Below are positions 57,998-64,000 of a DNA stretch of 64,000 nucleotides, one piece after another. The position numbers and the translations under genes were made by a program. This DNA is from Laccaria trichodermophora (lineage: Eukaryota > Basidiomycota > Agaricomycetes > Agaricales > Hydnangiaceae). Numbering within the stretch: position 1 is the stretch's first letter; the number at the start of each line of letters is the position of its first letter. Location: the NCBI GenBank assembly GCA_018417955.1, contig JACTVC010000025.1, forward strand, positions 372,001-436,000, read 5' to 3'. Below the pieces are notes generated by a model. It was given only the letters and a program-made list of their open reading frames with translations. It ran no database searches and had not been told where the DNA came from.

Positions 57998-59177
57998 TTT
58001 CCCAGTGAAAACCGGCTCTGCACCGTTCCGCAGATATCGATGGCAGAGGACAAAATCGGCGAGAATCCGCACCTGTATGTGATTCCCGGCATCAACCGAA
58101 TGCGGACTTCTTTTCGCAGCGTTGAGTACTTCTCTCGATTCAACACCAACCTGCTTTACAACAATATTCCTTCTTTCCATTCAATTTTTTTTTTTCACAA
58201 GTCGACTCTGGGTGATTATATATATATCAGACACCCTCACATGATTCCCATTCCGCTCTTTCTTTCCTTCCCCCACTTTTCCCTTCTTTCTGTCTTCCAG
58301 GACTTCTGGCACATCGCTCCGCGCATCCCTCAGCAAGCCCCTCACGGACGTATCGGAACAATCATCGATGTGGCGGGCATCGTGAACTTGATTCGCCGTA
58401 AGTGCCTTTCTGTTTGAATGACTAAAGTTTCACCGTTATGCATAGAAGCCGGCCATATGCAATCTCTGACTGCGAGCGAACGTATATGGGAGAACACTTT
58501 CTCTGACTGCGAGAGAATGCGTATGGGAGAACGCGTATGGCGTAACATGTCAGTACATTGTTTTTTGGCACAATTAGATGAAGTTCTGACCTTTTTTCAT
58601 GCATGTATGCGCTATATTTTGGCTCAATCCTGCTCGGCGGCGTCGCATTCATCAAGGTTCGTAATATTTTCAGTCCAGGTTAGGTCACAAACTGATATCC
58701 TTCCTTCTGTATTCCCTCCCCATTCACAGCTGCTTCGGGGAAGAGCCTTGTCAGTTGAAGGGACGGATGGTGGTGGATAATTATCAAGTGTTCGAGTTAT
58801 CGGCTGTTGCGTCGCAAAGCGGCATGGGGGTATAGGTGGATATTGGGTAGTTATGTGCCGTTTGGGGATGTACTGGGGTGGCAGGGACTTGCAGATAGTT
58901 ACGGAAAATAGCAGATTTTCTGAACCAATACAAAATATTTACCAGGCACAGACAACAACTGAAAAGTGCAGGTGGAGGCAGAAAGAATCTGATTTAAGCA
59001 GAAATTTCGGCTATTTATATCAAAATGGTGGCTTTAAAGGCAGAGCCTCGCGGAAAAAAATCCGCAAAAGGGACAAAATCCCAGTCTACCGGCACATTTC
59101 TGCTCTGCCGACGACCTCCGATATCTGCCGGGAATCCGCAGATACTTGCGGCTGAGAACAGAGCTGGTTTTCACTGG
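57998..59177. mobile_element. Putative 1.18-kb TIR element
   Basis: CCCAGTGAAAACCGGCTCTG at 58001-58020 recurs inverted at the other end (CCCAGTGAAAACCAGCTCTG). GGATGAAA flanks both ends (57990-57997 and 59178-59185), which fits an 8-bp target duplication. Inside there are copies of a GAATCCGCA motif and no recognisable transposase. A tandem repeat of about 40 bp (CTCTGACTGCGAG-ATGGGAGAAC) lies near 58462-58538. Confidence 0.5.
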
Positions 59178-59185
59178 GGATGAAA

Positions 59186-59887
59186 GGTAGTCGAGAACGT
59201 TGTCGATTACGGCGATAGTGGTTTAAATGGCGTCGGCATGGTTTCTGTACATGAATCGTGGTGGCATTGTAGAGATGAGGGTTGACAAGTGTGTTGTCAA
59301 TTCTTGGTAGCCTGGGTTTGCCATGGTGTCCATCCTTGTGGTTGTTGGGCAAGAGCCTTGAGCTTGAGTTGGCTTGAGTCACCAGAGTCATTCGAGCTTT
59401 TGGTCTCGACTTCAGGTCACTCAACGAGCAGCCACCCACGAACATCGATTCAATAACGTCTTCATCTCAGATGAACCTGTCGCTCATGATCAGGCTAGTA
59501 CGCCCTGTCCCAAGCATGGAAAACGCCAGGATATAGTCTTTCGGGAACTTCTACAAGACACAGATTAAAGAAAGAGATCTGAAAGGAGCACGGCAGCCTC
59601 GAACGAGCTGTGCGACTTTACGAGGATAGATAAGCTTCAAGTTGATCTCCCAGAAATTCAAATTGAGACCTACTTACATCAATTGCAATTGACGGCCACT
59701 GTTCACACAGCGGTCGTTATTCCACGTTGGGTAGTATTGGATTTGATCGACATCCGAGTCGGTAAAAGTGGACGAGGAACGTGTTGGAGACAGTCCTAGA
59801 CAGTCGTTATTTACATGTAACAGAATACAGCTATCTTCCATCTAACTATCTAACTATCTATCCAACTATCTATTTATGCAGAGTCGC
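59186..59887. other. Intergenic, low complexity near the end
   Basis: No supported gene. A microsatellite of CTAACTAT/CTATC units lies at about 59845-59877. Confidence 0.5.
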
Positions 59888-59989
59888 CTCTGCTGGAAGT
59901 TTTACATAGGCATAATGAGTTTAGGTCATTTTATGAAATGCGCACTCGCAGAACATACGAGTGGAAAGGTCCGGTGAGAACCCGAGGTT

Positions 59990-61477
59990 GAGTCGCCATG
60001 TAGTCGTATCCGACACGGCGTCGTTGTATGGTCCGATTGCGATGAACGGTCCAGGAGCGGTATGCACTGCACAACATGCCCTAGGCCCTGCAAAGTAGTC
60101 AGTGACGCGACATCACCATCGTTCCTTGACAGTGATGATCGTGAGCATTAGACGTTGTCATATCAAACTTGTGCCCTCTTGTGCCATACCTTAGAGTCGT
60201 TGATCATCGATCATCTCCAAGGTAACCTTGCCTGTATCATCGGAGTACAGTTGGAATTTCGTGAGCTGCTTTTCTCGTTAGTAAGATTGAGCCTGGCAAA
60301 CTCAAGTACCGCAAGAGGTACTTTACCTGGCTGTTCAATTTGCTGAGGTCGATAGCTTGAGGTGCAGACGAGGCTGCATTGATAAATAGCGGACAACAGA
60401 GTTGGCTGGGATCGATTAGTTGGTGAGCTGTCCAGGTACGCATCCATTAATACGATGACATCGACATGCGAAGTTAGTAACCTTGATAGCCAGATACGGC
60501 ATACGCTTGGAGCATCATGGGAGGTTTACATGCAAAGACATGTCTACCAAAGGATCTGAATGGAAGATCATATTCATCAAACATGCCAAGGGCGCCGAAG
60601 GAAGAGCACTGACGCAACGGAGTCCAGGTCCACCACAGGGGAGAAGGCGTCACATTCATTTGTGGGGTCAATCGAACCTTTTGTTGAATCGATAAACCAT
60701 TCCTAATCAATAGTATGCCAGATTCATAGACGCACATAAAGCCAAGCGCAGCCGTGAACCCGTCATGTTGGACACCGCAATCGTACTCGTCTTGAATGGC
60801 ATTCGCAATTGTTCGGACATGTCACGCCCATCATGCAAATTTTGTAAAATAGCCGCATATCCAGGCTTAACAAGCAACCTGTTAGAAGGGGGGAGACCAC
60901 CTTGGTCATTACACACCTTCACAACTGCGTGTAGATTGCCGGGCTGCAGCGTACCGTCACGAAGCTCCTCGACAACACAAAAACCTGACCTGGAACCCAG
61001 CTCAAGTCAGCAACAGCTCGAACACATAACTGACAGAGGACTAGGCTTACCGGCTACTCCACAACAGTTCCTTTTGCATAGTGGCTATCATTTACGACAG
61101 TCAGCTAAAACTTGACATCAAGAGCGAATGCGCACAGACTTGTCTGCTCAAAGTGAAGAGCCTGGGATAACGACAAGATGAGAGAACGTAGCCAGATAAA
61201 AATCAATTATCATTACCTTCCACAAGATAGCAGGCCAAGACTTGTCGGGGTTGGGAGTGGGAGGGGTAAGGGTGAATATAATCTGAAAACGAGAATGAAA
61301 ACGTATCAGTGTATGATTGGGACATGAAATTCATACATCGATCGGCATGTTCAGCGTCTTGGGTGCAATATCAACACTCGTATAAATTACCAGGCTTTTC
61401 CGTAATTGCGGGGTTTCCACCTGATGTTCAGGTTCGGGAGGGTGGTTGTCTTTGGGGTGTGCGCTAAATATTTCCAT
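59990..61477 (-). pseudogene. Unrecognised gene linked to the NACHT gene, copy 2
   Basis: Same block order as copy 1: MEIFSAHPKDNHPPEPEHQ from 61477, IIFTLTPPTPNPDKSWPAIL, SRSGFCVVEELRDGTLQPGN, GYAAILQNLHDGRDMSEQLR, HVFACKPPMMLQAYAVSGYQ and LIDPSQLCCPLFINAASSAP. The exon equal to TLHFEQTSSF ends here in TAG slightly earlier than in copy 1. I cannot tell whether it is translated; copy 1 and copy 2 support each other as former coding sequence. Confidence 0.4.
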
Positions 61478-61512
61478 GCGTCAAACAGTATTTCTGCCAT
61501 AAATCAATTGGC

Positions 61513-63872
61513 TCACCTGTGAGACTTTACTAGCACATTGACACCCTTCGTCTTTGCAACAAGCATATTGGCTTTTGAGAGGAACTCTTTCCATTTCCCT
61601 GGGTCTAGAAGTGGGTCCAGTTTGTCCGGTTCAGCTCCAGCCTCGATGACAACTCCAATATTATATATGCCCTCGACGGAACAGTCCAGAGCCCAAATCT
61701 TGTTGACGCCGCAGTCTTTGATGTCGAACTTATGCCCGCCAGGAATCATGGCGTGGAATCGAAGGGTTTCCAATGATTTGCGGATTCGCTGAATTCGGTC
61801 GGAGAGTTCCTTCGCAGATAAGATGAAATTAGTATGAACATCCATAATAATGAAAGGATACCCACCGTGTCTGCGTCTGCTAATCTCAACAGTTGATGTT
61901 CAAACTTCTGCCATGTTATGCGCTGGCATCCGAACGCCCATGTTACAGGCCGATTCAAGGTCCCATCGCCCAAGCGGTCCAGAAAGATTAAGAACAGACG
62001 TTCATAATGTTCCCCAAAGTGCGCCCTTGTAAGTTCTATGATGCCTTGACAAGTGTGTTGCACACGAAAGAGATGACGATGCCAATTTTCCCACGCGTAC
62101 TTTGCGCTGAGCTCGAAAACTCGATCAGGTTCAATTCTGATCATGATCGATGCATTTTGGCTCTCCGCGAGGATCAGTTCAATACAATCATAGAAGAGGG
62201 AAAGATGTTGCTTTGTAGGATCGATCCAGTAGTTGTTGCGATCCAAGGCGAAATTATGGGATCGGTTTCTATCACTTAGGAAATTGCGCAGCGAGGAGTG
62301 GAAAAAAGTGATATTCTCGTGATCGGCTTGTGGCACCTGAAGGATTGATCTGCAGCCTCGAAGTAATCGACGAGCATCGGCTGCGCTATGAAGCCTAAGG
62401 AGTATCACCAGAGAGCCCAAAGGGAGCTCGCTATGGAGGAAGCATATCGCGCCCAACAGCCGGTGGAAGATGGGGTTGTAAAACTCTGGTGCATCCCGCA
62501 AAACCGGTCGGAAAAAAATATCAAGGCCATCATGTCGGTGCAGTGCGCGCCTCAGCCTCGATTGCAGATCTCCCCCGTGGTTGCAATCACCTACGAACTT
62601 GACGAGGCTCCAAGCGTAAACGAATAGGCCCTCCGATTTTCTCACTAATAAATCAAAATCCTGTGGGGATGGCCAATCGTCTAACTTTCCCGATCCACAA
62701 TAGATTAAATGCTTAGTCTTCAAAATCTTGAACTGTTTTTTGAAGAAAAGTTCGATATCTTTGTGAGCCGGAAAGTCCGCTAGGTTTAATGGGTAAACTC
62801 TCTTGGGATAACAGTTAAATTCTTTTAAAACTTCTTCTTCTGGTCGGCTCGTTACGAAGAATCGTATGGGTGGAGGTGAATCGCAATACTTGTCGGCAAG
62901 AATTTTGATCAACGTTTGCAATGGACCATGACATTCGTTTATTGCGTCAATGACCACAATCATAGGAGGGGGATAAAGAAAAGCTTCGAGATGCGTTTGA
63001 ATAGCCATTTCAATACTCGGGCGTGCGGCCACGGCGGACACTACCGTGAGGACAATGAAAATGAAGCAGATCGCCTCGCGACGATCAATGGCAGGAGGGA
63101 ATATGATATCGAAAAGGAGCATGATCAAGACTTCAAAAAACACCTGTGCGAAAGAGGGGGTTTCCCAGACTTTCAAAAAACTGCGAATAAGGGCCTCAAT
63201 AAATCGACGGCGCCGAAAAGGACCAACGAGGAGGCTGTGAAATCGTGTCTCCAGCGATTTGGAGAGGATGGCAGGGTCGGAATTGAGGACTTGAATGATC
63301 TTTTTTCTAACGATGGGATAGGATATAGAATTTTGGTATGCAATGGTGGCAAAGATTTTGTCGAGGGATCGGCGTTCTGGATCGTGACCTGGATCTCCAG
63401 AGAAAAAGAACGTCCCTGCCAAACGGTTTTCCTTGTCGTACTTCTCCGCTATGGTAGCTGCGAGTGTAGTCTTTCCCGAACCAAGGGGTCCATAAAGCAA
63501 GCATACCGTGCTGTCACCGCGTGAATCCGCCCAAGTGTAAACGTGATCTAAAACACCTTGGCAAGTTCCAGGTAAACATGCAGCCGCTGATTCGCGTTCC
63601 GAGGAATTATATGAGGCAGTGACAACGGCTGTTCTGGACAGGATCTCGAACCCTCTCGCTGAATGATAGGTGATCAGGCAAGTCTCTTCAGGCGCGAAAT
63701 CTGTACCCACGATCTTTTTGGACAGTGCGGTTGTCGACTTGTGTAAAATCTAACGGGTTTGATGGTTGATGAGTTGTACCAGAAGTCAGAGTGGTAACTT
63801 ACTTGTGCTATTATTTACATAGGAGTTGTCGTTATGTGAATGAAAATTCCTCTGGAAGTTTGTGATGGGCAT
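61513..63872 (-). CDS. NACHT-domain NLR-like protein with TM hairpin, copy 2
   Basis: Exons 63872-63803, 63749-63711, 63658-61866 and 61809-61513 sum to 2199 nt, giving 732 residues with no stop. It keeps Walker A (LLYGPLGSGKTTLAATIA), Walker B (MIVVIDAINECHG), FFVTSRPEEEV and the insert with two hydrophobic helices (FFEVLIMLLFDIIF and AICFIFIVLTVVSAVAA) between them. The second intron (63659-63710) starts at a GTG that a simple frame search would take as the start. The stop at 61513-61515 comes earlier than in copy 1. By eye it differs from copy 1 at roughly one residue in ten, with insertions of one or two residues. Confidence 0.82.
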
Positions 63873-64000
63873 CATCAATAGACATGTATACTTGGGGTGT
63901 GTGGTCTGAAAGAAAGAGAGGTCGCGTTATATACAACGCCTTATATGGGTTTTGATGCAAGGTGGGCCTCGTGTCAGCGCATCGAAGATTGAGACAGGGT

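Larger units (their letters stand above)
59888..63900 (-). repeat. NLR cassette, copy 2 of the direct segmental duplication
   Basis: Parallels 35219-39250 across genes, introns and spacer. The sequence beyond 63900 no longer matches clearly. Confidence 0.85.

Noticed and set aside
61513..63710. NACHT copy 2 starting at the GTG 63710
   Set aside because: That GTG is the donor of the second intron; the conserved start is the ATG at 63872.

Overview
The window is nuclear DNA of a basidiomycete fungus, most likely an Agaricomycete. Its genes carry many 45-65 nt GT-AG introns. Its gene families are typical of mushroom-forming fungi: cytochrome P450 and GMC oxidoreductase neighbourhoods, NACHT/NB-ARC NLR-like proteins, RecQ-like helicase fragments, DDE transposases, and an HGD-type SRPK-like kinase. 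No bacterial, viral or organellar genes were recognised. No rRNA, tRNA or CRISPR array was seen.

Layout. 1-5.9 kb: an AT-rich, CpG-poor block with an NB-ARC/TPR NLR (16 near-identical TPR units, 5' end probably outside the window) and repeat remnants. 5.9-8.2 kb: an unrecognised intron-containing gene. 8.7-16.7 kb: an oxidative-metabolism neighbourhood with a secreted GMC (aryl-alcohol-oxidase-like) enzyme, a decayed P450 and an intact divergent P450 paralogue. 16.9-24.1 kb: a DHHC palmitoyltransferase gene that requires a one-nucleotide exon, a Cys-rich single-pass membrane protein, a four-TM protein, a small zinc-binding protein and a frameshifted kinase pseudogene. 24.6-27.8 kb: a 1017-residue protein made of three almost identical beta-trefoil-like modules followed by a glycine-zipper membrane segment; this is the best candidate for an undescribed effector-like system. 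27.9-30.7 kb: decayed coding fragments.

30.7-63.9 kb is dominated by segmental duplication. An F-box/WD40 gene (30.8-34.8 kb, minus strand) has an inverted, decayed copy at 43.2-47.1 kb. A NACHT gene with its downstream partner (35.2-39.25 kb, minus) has a second, direct and still open copy at 59.9-63.9 kb. At 56.2-56.6 kb lies a third scrap that joins the 3' end of the F-box/WD40 gene to the 5' end of the NACHT gene. Between the inverted arms sits a 712-bp TIR element inserted into another 712-bp copy of itself, each with a 3-bp target duplication. Further mobile DNA includes a 1.5-kb TIR-bounded unit with RecQ-helicase and DUF6589-like fragments (47.4-48.9 kb), a CpG-decayed Tc1/mariner-type transposase (49.8-50.9 kb), a 353-bp hAT-type MITE (55.8-56.15 kb), a poly(A) retro-insertion (56.85-56.94 kb) and a dispersed SINE-like repeat.

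Taken together, the window alternates between gene-bearing CpG-normal DNA and CpG-depleted transposon/NLR compartments. The NLR-like genes sit in or beside the most rearranged DNA, as expected for fast-evolving recognition genes. Splice models for the second P450, the DHHC gene, both NACHT copies and the beta-trefoil protein were checked by eye: exon lengths sum to multiples of three. Other models are approximate.
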